From contig NZ_JAUSQU010000001.1 in NCBI RefSeq assembly GCF_030811455.1, positions 7,564,001 through 7,628,000 on the forward strand: 64,000 nucleotides of DNA, given 5' to 3'. Every line of letters starts with the position of its first letter. The stretch's first letter is position 1. Below are positions 17,411 through 24,990 of the stretch, piece by piece. Position numbers and translations under genes: made by a program. Below the pieces are notes generated by a model. It was not told the origin of the DNA and ran no database searches. It worked only from the letters and a program-made list of their open reading frames with translations. Origin of the DNA: Streptosporangium lutulentum (GTDB lineage: Bacteria > Actinomycetota > Actinomycetes > Streptosporangiales > Streptosporangiaceae).

Positions 17411-18397
17411 CCTAGACGAGTAAGTCCGATGTGATCAGTGGTCGTAGGCGATCAGCGAGCGGGTGACCGGGGCTCCGGTCTTGTTGTTGTGCCAGATTGC
17501 CGCGGCCATCGCCAGGATGCGCTGGGCGACGCGGACGGCGACGCCCTCGAAGGTCCGTCCGCCGTGTTGTTCCAGGTCGAGTTGGCCTTTGAGAGTGTCG
17601 TTGACCGACTCGATGAGCTGGCGGACCTTCTTGAGCATTGGCTCGCCGTGCCGCTGTTTCTCCCGCTTGCGGGAGGGACGCAGCAGGTCGATGCCGTGGG
17701 CGGCGAGTTCCTTCTCAAAAGGCTTGGAGGCGAAACCCTTGTCGCAGATGAGCAGAATGCCCTCGCGTTCGGCGATCAGGCCGGCATCGACCTCGAGCAT
17801 CGCGGCCAGCACCTCCCGCTCGCCGATCTTCGGGTTGGCCAGCGCCCATAAGATCGGCATGCCGGTCGGGGTGCACACCAGATACAGCCGCAGGCCCCAG
17901 AAGAACCGGGAGTGTGAGGCGCAGTAGCCGTAGCCGGCCCAGCCGGCCAGGTTCGAGCGCTGCACGGTTGGGCGCGACATCCCGCACGGCACCGGTGTGG
18001 AGTCAACGATCCAGTGGTTGTCGAACCAAAAGTCGCTGTCGGTGGCCAGCTCCCGGATCATCTGCTTGACCAGGGGCAATGCCGCGCGCAGGCGTTTGTT
18101 GTAGCCCGACTGCTGCGGCAGGTACGGGAACATGCCGGACAGGTGCGTGCGGGCGAAGCGCAGCCAGCGGGCCTCGGAGTGGTGACCGAGCAGCGCCTGG
18201 GCCACCGCTAGGCAGACGAGCTCGGAGTCGCTGAGCAGTGGCGGCCTGCCCATCGATCGGCTTCCTCCGATCTTGTCGTCGATCTTCACATATAGTGCGG
18301 TCAAGAGGGTGTTCAGGTCTTGCGTCACAACATGATCTTGAACGCCCTCTCTTCATGCCCGGTCACCGGCCCCAGACATCGGACTTACTCGTCTAGG
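17411..18397 (-). mobile_element. IS982-family insertion sequence (987 bp)
   Basis: Perfect terminal inverted repeats CCTAGACGAGTAAGTCCGAT(GT) lie at 17411-17432 and 18376-18397 around a single transposase gene. No clear target duplication is visible. The sharp, perfect ends suggest a recent insertion. Confidence 0.92.
17435..18328 (-). CDS. IS982-family transposase
   Basis: A 297-aa DDE transposase. It shows the N-terminal LLSDSELVCLAVAQALLG region and catalytic D in IVDSTPVPCG. It also has the LVCTPTGMPILWALANPK segment, D in LLICDKGFASKPFEKEL and the C-terminal E region (LIESVNDTLKGQLDLEQHGGR). Full length and apparently functional; the only gene of its IS. Confidence 0.92.
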   Translation of the reverse strand: MTQDLNTLLTALYVKIDDKIGGSRSMGRPPLLSDSELVCLAVAQALLGHHSEARWLRFARTHLSGMFPYLPQQSGYNKRLRAALPLVKQMIRELATDSDFWFDNHWIVDSTPVPCGMSRPTVQRSNLAGWAGYGYCASHSRFFWGLRLYLVCTPTGMPILWALANPKIGEREVLAAMLEVDAGLIAEREGILLICDKGFASKPFEKELAAHGIDLLRPSRKREKQRHGEPMLKKVRQLIESVNDTLKGQLDLEQHGGRTFEGVAVRVAQRILAMAAAIWHNNKTGAPVTRSLIAYDH

Positions 18398-18524
18398 CAT
18401 CAGAGTCCTCCGCCAGCGTGACATATCGCAGTGTCCGCTACTTGGCTGAGGACTGGGATATGGATGCGTTCGGTGCCCCGCTGTTCTCTCGACACGTTCG
18501 GGATCATGTGTAGATTGTCAGAGC

Positions 18525-19358
18525 ATGTCGGACCCCCAATTTCGCTCGATGCGAATGACTCGCCTTATCCGCCCCGACGGCACTCCCGGTATCCGGGAGT
18601 GGGCCAGGGCCAACGGTTACGGAGTCAGTGCGAACGGCATGATCTCGGGCGACGGCCACGAGGCCTACTTTGCCGCGAATCCCGAGGTGTACGAGGCGGT
18701 CCGCGCATCCGCGCAAGACGCCGGGGTCAGCCCAGACGTTTACGACTGGTCTGATGACGGGCAGCTCGGTCCCGTCTACGCGATCGTCTTCGTTCGCGGG
18801 CTGGATGAGCGCGAGGTCCTCCACCGTCTTGGTGCCGAAGAGCAGGACATCCGGCTCGTCTCCGATGAAGAGGTCGCCGAGCACCAGGCAGTGGGGAGCC
18901 TTGGGGAGATCATCAGGGTCGCTCGCATTGGGGACTGGACGGTTGCCGAGTGCAAAGGCCGGCAGGGAAGCCGACGGGAGTTCATCGAATCCCTCTCGCG
19001 CGACGGGGGCGAGGTCATCACCGTGCAACGCGACGGCGTCGCAGATGGCAGCTTCATCCACGCCGTGGATGGGCAGGTGGTAACCAGCTTCGTGCCATCT
19101 CGTCCCTTTGAACGCCAGGGAAGCGATCCCGATGGGTTGAACGGTCACTTACGCGTATTGGGCATCGATCCCACTGCGGACGACATAGTTGACAATGCCG
19201 TCCCTGCAGCCCTCGCTCTCGCTAGTAGAATCAGCGGCGTAGTGATCATCGATACAGTTGACAATTACATCCCTCCGCCCCTCGCTGGCAGATTCAGTGG
19301 TGCGGTGATCCTCGATCCGGCATCTCCCAGATTGGGCGCAGCGATCTCCATTCGGTGA
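18525..19358 (+). CDS. Lsr2-domain (H-NS-like) protein with a C-terminal DUF6461-like region
   Basis: A 277-aa protein. Residues about 20-53 (GIREWARANGYGVSANGM..EAYFAA) match the C-terminal DNA-binding domain of Lsr2, which binds the AT-rich minor groove. The usual R-G-R-like loop is less clear here. Residues about 80-210 (VYAIVFVRGLDEREVLHRLGA..IRVARIGDWTVAECKG) resemble the DUF6461 family, assigned from memory. The last 50 residues come from a degenerate tandem repeat of about 60 bp (19190-19320: TAGTTGACAAT / CAGTTGACAAT units), so the tail is probably a recent extension. No N-terminal Lsr2 dimerisation domain is present. It is a single gene and may act on the incoming DNA of the island. 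Confidence 0.7.
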   Translation: MSDPQFRSMRMTRLIRPDGTPGIREWARANGYGVSANGMISGDGHEAYFAANPEVYEAVRASAQDAGVSPDVYDWSDDGQLGPVYAIVFVRGLDEREVLHRLGAEEQDIRLVSDEEVAEHQAVGSLGEIIRVARIGDWTVAECKGRQGSRREFIESLSRDGGEVITVQRDGVADGSFIHAVDGQVVTSFVPSRPFERQGSDPDGLNGHLRVLGIDPTADDIVDNAVPAALALASRISGVVIIDTVDNYIPPPLAGRFSGAVILDPASPRLGAAISIR

Positions 19359-19550
19359 TAGGCCGCTATAGAGTGATTCCGCTTTGGTTACTTCCAAGCT
19401 CCGTGACTCAGCCCTTTGGAATGGAGCGGGCGACGGGAATCAACCCGCGTTGTCAGCTTGGGAAGTCTCTAACAGGCCTGGTCGCTGACCTGGGGAAGGG
19501 CTGGCCTGCGAGGGAGGGGGGCCTTGGCCCCAAAATGTGGACACCAGCTG

Positions 19551-20441
19551 TCATGCGGCGAGCAGGACCCTATCGGACCGCTGCTCGTAGGTGATCGGGC
19601 TGAGGTAGTTCAGGCTGGAGTGCCTCCTTCGGGTGTTGTAGCGAGTGATCCACTTGAAGACCTCCAGGCGAGCCTGGCGGGCCGAGGACCAGCGTTTGGC
19701 GCCCTGCAGCGTCTCGCGTTTGAGAGTGGCGTTGAACGCCTCGGCGGCAGCGTTGTCCGCGCTTGTCCCGACGGCGCCCATCGACTGGCGAACACCGAAC
19801 TCCTTGCACACGGCGGCGAAGTCGGCGGAGGTGTATTGCGCCCCGTGATCGGAGTGAAAGACCGCCCCGGCCAGGTCACCACCCCGCGTGGCGGCGGCTG
19901 CCCGCAGCGCGTCGGTCACCAGCTCGGTGCGCATGTGATCGGCGATCGACCAACCAGCCAGGCGACGTGAATGCAGGTCCAGCACCGTCGCGAGATACAA
20001 GAACTGTCCCTCACCGACGGGCAGATAGGTGATGTCGCCCACGTACCGCTGGTTCGGCGCGGCCGCGGTGAAGTCCCGCTTGATCAGGTCGGGCATCTTC
20101 TGATGGGAGGGCTCGGGCACCGTGGTGCGGACCCTCTTACGCAGATGCAGCCCGACGATGCCGAAGACCCGCATGATCCGCGCCACCCGCTTGTGATTGA
20201 CCCGCCGGCCCGCATCGCGCAGCTCGGCAGTCACCCGCGGGCTGCCGTAGGTGCCATCGAAGTCGGCGTGGATCTGCCTGATCTCCGCCGCGAGCGCAGC
20301 GTCGGCCGCCGTCCGCACCGCCCTCGCCGGTGTGGCGGCCACCCACCGATAGAACCCCGACCGGGAGACCTCCAGCACTCGGCACAGTCGCTTCACCCCG
20401 AAGGCGTCACGGTGATCGGCAACGAACTGGAAGCGACTCAC
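19551..20441 (-). CDS. IS3-family transposase OrfB, copy 2
   Basis: The same 296-aa protein as at 4099-4989: rve core with D in YVGDITYLP, D in FHSDHGAQYTS and E in AAAEAFNATLK. Its GTG overlaps the orfA stop. No differences from copy 1 were noticed, pointing to recent transposition. Confidence 0.92.
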   Translation of the reverse strand: MSRFQFVADHRDAFGVKRLCRVLEVSRSGFYRWVAATPARAVRTAADAALAAEIRQIHADFDGTYGSPRVTAELRDAGRRVNHKRVARIMRVFGIVGLHLRKRVRTTVPEPSHQKMPDLIKRDFTAAAPNQRYVGDITYLPVGEGQFLYLATVLDLHSRRLAGWSIADHMRTELVTDALRAAAATRGGDLAGAVFHSDHGAQYTSADFAAVCKEFGVRQSMGAVGTSADNAAAEAFNATLKRETLQGAKRWSSARQARLEVFKWITRYNTRRRHSSLNYLSPITYEQRSDRVLLAA

Positions 20442-20761
20442 CAGTTCGTCTCCCCGGCGAAATACTTGGCCGCCCGCCGCAAAATCTCGCGCTCCAGCTC
20501 CAGTTCCCGGATCCGGGCCCGCAACTGCTTGTTCTCCTCTTCCAGCACGTTGCCGGAGGTTACCAATCCCGTCGGCGGCCTCTTCACCGAGCCCGTCTTC
20601 GGAGCAGTGCCGGCAGACCGCGCCTGGTGCACCCACAGGCGCAACGTCTCACGGTTGACGCCCAGGTCCTTGGCCACCGACGCGTACGTCCGCGACGGGT
20701 CCGACAGATACAACGCGACGGCGTCTGTCTTGAACTCAACTGAGTAGGCCTTCATGGCCAC
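20438..20761 (-). CDS. IS3-family OrfA, copy 2
   Basis: Same 107-aa HTH plus coiled-coil protein as at 4986-5309, with the same GTG start and AAGGAG site. It should bind the ends of both copies. Confidence 0.9.
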   Translation of the reverse strand: MAMKAYSVEFKTDAVALYLSDPSRTYASVAKDLGVNRETLRLWVHQARSAGTAPKTGSVKRPPTGLVTSGNVLEEENKQLRARIRELELEREILRRAAKYFAGETNW

Positions 20762-21244
20762 GAGGAACTCCTTGGTCTCCAGATCTCTATGATCTGGCAC
20801 TCAAGATGTCCACACCTCGGGGTGAAGGCCCGGGCTCCGATTACCCGTAATTACCGCTTGTGACCCTCCTGACGGGCACGCAGCGGGCACGGCCTGAGAA
20901 CCCCGTGCGGACGCACGCACCCCTCTCGCCGGATCTTCCCGTCTGCCTCGTCCCACCCCGGAGGCTGCTGTTTAAGCTCGCAAAGCTGAGCGAGGGCGAG
21001 TTGTGTGAGGTGGATATGTCTGCTCGTGATCGGCGATTGGCTCGGGGGGCTTCTTGGCCGTTGACTCGGTCGGATCTGAGTGAGGTGCTCGGGGAGCACT
21101 TCCAGCATGTTCGTGAGCTGAATTTCTGGGGCGATGTACCGCAGCGCTTAGTGCTGGAGGTTAGATGGCATCCGGGCCGTGTCAATGGCCAGGTGCGTGT
21201 CGCCGCTGGTGGCCAAGAAAAAGTCCCCAGCTCTTCGTAGTTGA

Positions 21245-22024
21245 CTACTTCATGGTGGGTCGTCCTGGGCCTCGGATGCGGGCCTGTCGCATGCGGAAGG
21301 ACTCGCCCTCGGTGACCACGACGATGCTGTGGTGTAGGAGCCGATCCAGCAGGCTGACCGCGGTGGTGTGCTCGGGCAGGAAACGCCCCCACTGATCGAA
21401 AGGCCAGTGCGAGCCGATCCCGAGCGCGCGGCGCTCATAGGCGGCGGCGACGAACCGAAACAGTAACTGGGTGCCGGTATCGTCCAGCGGAGCGAATCCC
21501 ACCTCGTCGATGACGACCAGATCGGCGCGCAGTAGATTCTCGATCACGCGGCCGACGGAGTTGTCGGCCAGACCCCGATAGAGCGTCTCGACCAGCTCGG
21601 CGGCGGTGAAATAACGGACCTTGTAACCGGCCTGGATAGCGGCGACGCCGAACGCGATGAGGCTGTGGGACTTGCCGGTGCCGGCCGGCCCGACCGCGCA
21701 GTAGTTCTCCGCCGCTCGAACCCACTCCAGCGAGGCCAGGTAGTCGAACGTTGCCCGGGGGATCGAGGAGGCGGCGACGTCGAACTCCTCGATCGTCTTG
21801 ATGACCGGGAACGCGGCGGCCTTCATCCTCATTCGGGCGTTGGAGGCATCCCGAGCAGCCAGCTCGGCATCGATGAGCGTGCGCAGGAACTCCTCGGGGT
21901 TCCACCGTTGCGTGCGGGCAGTGAGGAGCAGCTCCGGTGCCAGAGCCCGGATCGTTGACAGCTTCAGACGGCGCAGCCCGCCATCGAGGTCGGCGGCCAG
22001 TGGCGGAAGAGCGGGCGCGGTCAT
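21245..22024 (-). CDS. istB: IstB-like AAA+ ATPase, IS21 B
   Basis: A 259-aa helper ATPase with Walker A GPAGTGKSHSLIA, Walker B ADLVVIDEVGFAPLDD and an IGSHWPFDQWGRFLP segment. It overlaps istA by 4 bp. It differs clearly from the IstB of element A, so the two IS21 elements came from separate lineages. Confidence 0.92.
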   Translation of the reverse strand: MTAPALPPLAADLDGGLRRLKLSTIRALAPELLLTARTQRWNPEEFLRTLIDAELAARDASNARMRMKAAAFPVIKTIEEFDVAASSIPRATFDYLASLEWVRAAENYCAVGPAGTGKSHSLIAFGVAAIQAGYKVRYFTAAELVETLYRGLADNSVGRVIENLLRADLVVIDEVGFAPLDDTGTQLLFRFVAAAYERRALGIGSHWPFDQWGRFLPEHTTAVSLLDRLLHHSIVVVTEGESFRMRQARIRGPGRPTMK

Positions 22025-23508
22025 GACACCTGCCCGATCTGGTTGAGCTTGTCGAGGGTATAGGCCGACAGCGGCCGGGTCGGCACCTGCGGCAGCTCCA
22101 AAACGAGGGCCTCTCCGGCCGGGCAGGGCTGCGCGGTTCCGGCTCCAGCGGCCAAGATCGAGCGCACGTCCTCGGCCCGCCAGCGGCGAAAAGCGACTGC
22201 GCGCTCCAGCGCCGACAGCAGGGCCGCTTCGCCGTGCGCGGCACGCAGTGCGGCCAGCTCCTCCAAGTCAGCGGCCAGGCGGGTGTTGCCGGAGGCGGCC
22301 GAGGCTGCCAAGAACGCCTCCGCGACCGGGCCGAGTCCCAGGAAGGTCTTCTCCGCCTCGGTCCTGGGCCGGGCGGGGCGGCGTGGTGCGGGCCGGGGAC
22401 CGCCGTAGTGTGCGTCGGTGACCGCTGCCTCGCCGGGAGCGACCGGGACGTGCTCGGCGACGATCTCACCGGTGGCCAGGTCCGAGACCAGCAGCCGCCC
22501 GTCGGCCTCCACGACGGCGACGGCGGCGCCGATCAGCCGGGTCGGCACCGAGTAGCGGGCCGAGCCGAAGCGCACGCATGAGAGTTTGTCGACCTTGCGG
22601 GTGGCCGGCGCCTTGCCGATCGCGGGCCGCAGCGACGGCAGCGCGCTCAGCAACTCGCGCTCAGCGGCCAGTCGCTCGACCGGGATCGCGCAGATCTCCG
22701 AGTGCGGCACCGCGTTGACCTCGGCGCACCACTGCCGCGCCGCGACGTTGGCCGCCGTCAGATCATCGAACGGGGCGTGCGGTGCAATCAGGTCACGCTT
22801 GGCATAGCCGACCAGGTTCTCCACGATCCCCTTCGATTCGGGATCAGCGGCCTCGCACCAGTCCGGCCGAAAGGCGTAGTGCGTCGCCAAGCGGACGTAA
22901 TCGGCGGTCGGGATGACCTTGTTGGCGACCACGCCGCCCTTCAGGCAGCCCATCCGATCGGCCAGCACCGCTTTGGGCACCCCGCCGAGTTCTTCGAAGC
23001 ATTCAGCCAGCATGGCCAGGGTGGTGGCGGCCCGCTGGTTGTCGGCGAAGCGCACGAACCGGATCCTGGACCAGGCCAGCACCGCGCAGAACACGTGCAA
23101 CCCACCGCCGGCGTCCCCCCAGTCGATGACCAGCATCTCGCCCGGCGTCCAGATCGCCGGACGCCGCCCGCGATGGTGATCGCGCCGCCAGGTCTTCTTC
23201 GCTGATGCGACCAGACGCCGCAGGTTACGCGCCGATCCGGTATACCCGGCGGCCTGGGCCAGCGGCAGCAGCCGCTTGGCCGAGATCTTCCCCGCGGTGG
23301 CCTGCACCTTGCCGGCTACCAGTTCGGTGACCGCGTCGAAGTTGTGTTCACGGCGTTTGCGGCAGGTCGGCTTGTTGCCGGTCAGGGAGCGCTCGATGAT
23401 GCGTCTGACGGTCTTGTGCGTGGTGCCGCATATCTGCGCGGCCCCGCGATAGGTGCCTACCTCGCGGTAGGCGGCGATGATGTCCATGACTTCCCCCGAA
23501 GATTTCAT
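22021..23508 (-). CDS. istA: IstA-like transposase, IS21 B
   Basis: About 495 aa from the ATG at 23508 (MKSSGEVMDIIAAYREVGTYRG, resembling the usual IstA N-terminus); the open frame extends to 23565, and ATG 23487 has the better ribosome site. It has an N-terminal HTH (YRGAAQICGTTHKTVRRII), an rve core with D in LVIDWGDAGGGL, D in AVLADRMGCLKGG and E in DPESKGIVENLVGYAKRD, then a C-terminal beta-barrel and an Ala-rich tail. Intact. Confidence 0.9.
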   Translation of the reverse strand: MKSSGEVMDIIAAYREVGTYRGAAQICGTTHKTVRRIIERSLTGNKPTCRKRREHNFDAVTELVAGKVQATAGKISAKRLLPLAQAAGYTGSARNLRRLVASAKKTWRRDHHRGRRPAIWTPGEMLVIDWGDAGGGLHVFCAVLAWSRIRFVRFADNQRAATTLAMLAECFEELGGVPKAVLADRMGCLKGGVVANKVIPTADYVRLATHYAFRPDWCEAADPESKGIVENLVGYAKRDLIAPHAPFDDLTAANVAARQWCAEVNAVPHSEICAIPVERLAAERELLSALPSLRPAIGKAPATRKVDKLSCVRFGSARYSVPTRLIGAAVAVVEADGRLLVSDLATGEIVAEHVPVAPGEAAVTDAHYGGPRPAPRRPARPRTEAEKTFLGLGPVAEAFLAASAASGNTRLAADLEELAALRAAHGEAALLSALERAVAFRRWRAEDVRSILAAGAGTAQPCPAGEALVLELPQVPTRPLSAYTLDKLNQIGQVS

Positions 23509-23913
23509 GGCCGAACAGACCCCCTGAGCGGTGATCTCGTGACTGGCTGACACCGTCACGATCACCGCTCAGGGCACACACCTCCCGACGACACGCGAAC
23601 GAGAAGCGGGGACCTAAATCGGCCATCAGTGGTGACCTCGAACTGGCCACCTGTGGGGACTTTTACATGGCCACGGACAGGCCGTGCGGGCGGTATCCAT
23701 CCGGACGTCTATGGGATTGCGCTGTCGGTTTATCCTGTCCGGTCTGCGGATCGCGCTGAGATCAGGGAAGCGCTACGCAGGGCTGCTCTGCCAGAGTTGC
23801 GAGACTGGATAACTCGCGCGGTGGCGGCTACTGAGACGTGGAAGGCGACGTCTCACCGGCGTTCGTGGCATTGGACTGAGCACGGGGTGTTGGAGCCGCA
23901 AGAGACGTCATGA

Positions 23914-24288
23914 GGTGCTCAACGACGGTGCGTCGCCGGAATCGGCGAGTGCGTTGGGTACGGCGGGTGCGTAGTGCGGCTACGGCCCAGGGCGCCGCCG
24001 GCCGGGACCGGCGCCCACGCCGCACGCCCGGACGGCGGGCGGCAGAGGGCCGGGTACGGCGGCGCGGCGCGCCGCCGCTTGATACCTATGAGAACAATTC
24101 GGCAGTGCCTGGGGGCTCGCTCATGTGTCGTGCCCTGGGACATGCTTGACACTTCAGTCCCACCAGATGCGTGACAGTCCTGACTGTTCCGAACCAGGCG
24201 ACGCTCACGATCCGCGGCAGAAGCGGATGTTCAGCGCCGTCAGGGCGGACAATCTGTTGCGCGTGGCGGCGATCGCAACCCGCGACGC
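23914..24288. other. Intergenic stretch rich in CGG repeats
   Basis: An Arg-rich frame at 23910-24149 is the product of GC-rich low-complexity sequence (CGGCGGG and GCGGCGC runs) and I do not accept it as a gene. The remainder shows no feature. Confidence 0.45.
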
Positions 24289-24657
24289 TTACGCGGCCTG
24301 CCCGTTCACCTCCAGCGTGACGCCTGGCTTCTCGGCCCAGAAGGCGAGCAATCCGGCGATCTCCTCCACCTTTGGGAACGGCTCCGGGTAGGACCAGACC
24401 ACGTCCTCGGCCACATCGTCACCGATCTGAACCGACCAGTAGGCGGCGTCGCCCTTGAACGGGCAGTGCGACGTCGTTGTCGATGATCTGAGCATGTCCA
24501 TCTTCACGTCCGTCGACGGCAGGTAGTACCGCGGTGGACAGCCCGTCTCGGTGAGCACGATCGGCTGGGAGGAGGTGGCGACGACCACGTTCTTGACTCG
24601 CACCACGACCTGATCCGATACAGGCGTGAGCTCGATTTCGTGTCCTCGTGTGTTCAT
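24289..24657 (-). CDS. DUF427 domain protein
   Basis: A 122-aa single-domain protein. The pattern VVRVKNVVVATSSQPIVLTETGCPPRYYLP, then TSHCPFKGDAAYWSVQIGD and VVWSYPEPFP is the signature of DUF427. This is a small beta-fold family of unknown function, common in actinobacteria, with conserved Tyr, Cys and Trp-Ser positions. The ATG at 24657 gives the normal family length. It is intact and the only broadly conserved housekeeping-type gene inside the island. Confidence 0.88.
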   Translation of the reverse strand: MNTRGHEIELTPVSDQVVVRVKNVVVATSSQPIVLTETGCPPRYYLPSTDVKMDMLRSSTTTSHCPFKGDAAYWSVQIGDDVAEDVVWSYPEPFPKVEEIAGLLAFWAEKPGVTLEVNGQAA

Positions 24658-24990
24658 AGACCGATTCCATCAAACGTCCCCCGCGGCCGCCAGCGTAACG
24701 CTTCGCGGCATGAGAGTAAGCTAACCAGCCGACGTGCGGATCGCGGCATGTGCGGACGGTTCTTTCGCGGAATGACGCACCTCGAGATCCGCGCGGAATG
24801 CGGTATGACCATGGCCTGGTCGGTAGAGCTAGCCAGCATCAAACGCCCCGTCGTGGCGCGGTTGAATCCCGACGTTCGCGGAGCGACGGGACGTGGGTTT
24901 CCACTGAACCGCAGGGCGTCGAGCCGTAGACTTCGGCAGTGAACGCCGACGACGTCTGGCCGTTGCGCGCCCCCGCGGGGAGGAGATCGC
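24658..24990. other. Intergenic region upstream of the 589-aa gene
   Basis: A plus-strand frame from ATG 24748 begins MCGRFFRGMT. MCGRF is the hallmark N-terminus of SRAP/HMCES proteins, but the following residues do not match that family and the frame ends at 24942. At best it is a decayed fragment. The end of the region carries the strong ribosome site GGGAGGAG of the next gene. Confidence 0.35.

Larger units (their letters stand above)
19519..20831 (-). mobile_element. IS3-family insertion sequence, copy 2 (1313 bp)
   Basis: Apparently identical to 4067-5379 and in the same orientation, with the same GGGCCTT ends. It is flanked by its own 3-bp duplication GGG (19516-19518 / 20832-20834), so it is an independent insertion and not a segmental copy. 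Confidence 0.93.
19455..20920. repeat. Spacer repeat copy F, interrupted by IS3 copy 2
   Basis: The left part (CAGCTTGGGAAGTCTCTAAC.., 19455-19518) and right part (20835-20920, CCGATTACCCGTAATTACC, CCTCCTGACGGGCACGCAGCGGG) match copy D continuously once the IS3 and one GGG duplication are removed. Confidence 0.7.
21180..23679 (-). mobile_element. IS21-family element B (2500 bp)
   Basis: The ends start TGTCAATGGCC on the left and TGTCCGTGGCC read inward on the right. Both have repeated GGTGGCCA and AAGTCCCCA boxes as subterminal repeats. It is flanked by the 5-bp duplication GGCCG (21175-21179 / 23680-23684). It is different in sequence from IS21 A. Confidence 0.92.
21016..23913 (+). pseudogene. 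Hypothetical gene split by a second IS21 element
   Basis: The pieces are 21016-21179 and 23685-23913. Removal of the IS21 and one GGCCG duplication rejoins them in frame (..VRWHPGR-AGGIHPDVYG..) to a protein of 130 aa. The ATG at 21016 has GAGG 5 bp upstream. The product is soluble with a WGD..LVLEVRWHPG strand region and a C-terminal helical part (REALRRAALPELRDWITRAVAATETWKAT). No family is recognised. In the present state only the first 55 native residues can be made, followed by IS-encoded residues up to 21240. Confidence 0.75.

Noticed and set aside
23910-24149. Arg-rich small protein
   Set aside because: Produced by CGG/GCC low-complexity sequence; no start signal or homologous pattern.
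24748-24942. Possible SRAP/HMCES gene starting MCGRF
   Set aside because: Only the first five residues fit; the remaining 60 show no SRAP motifs. Kept only as a possible fragment.
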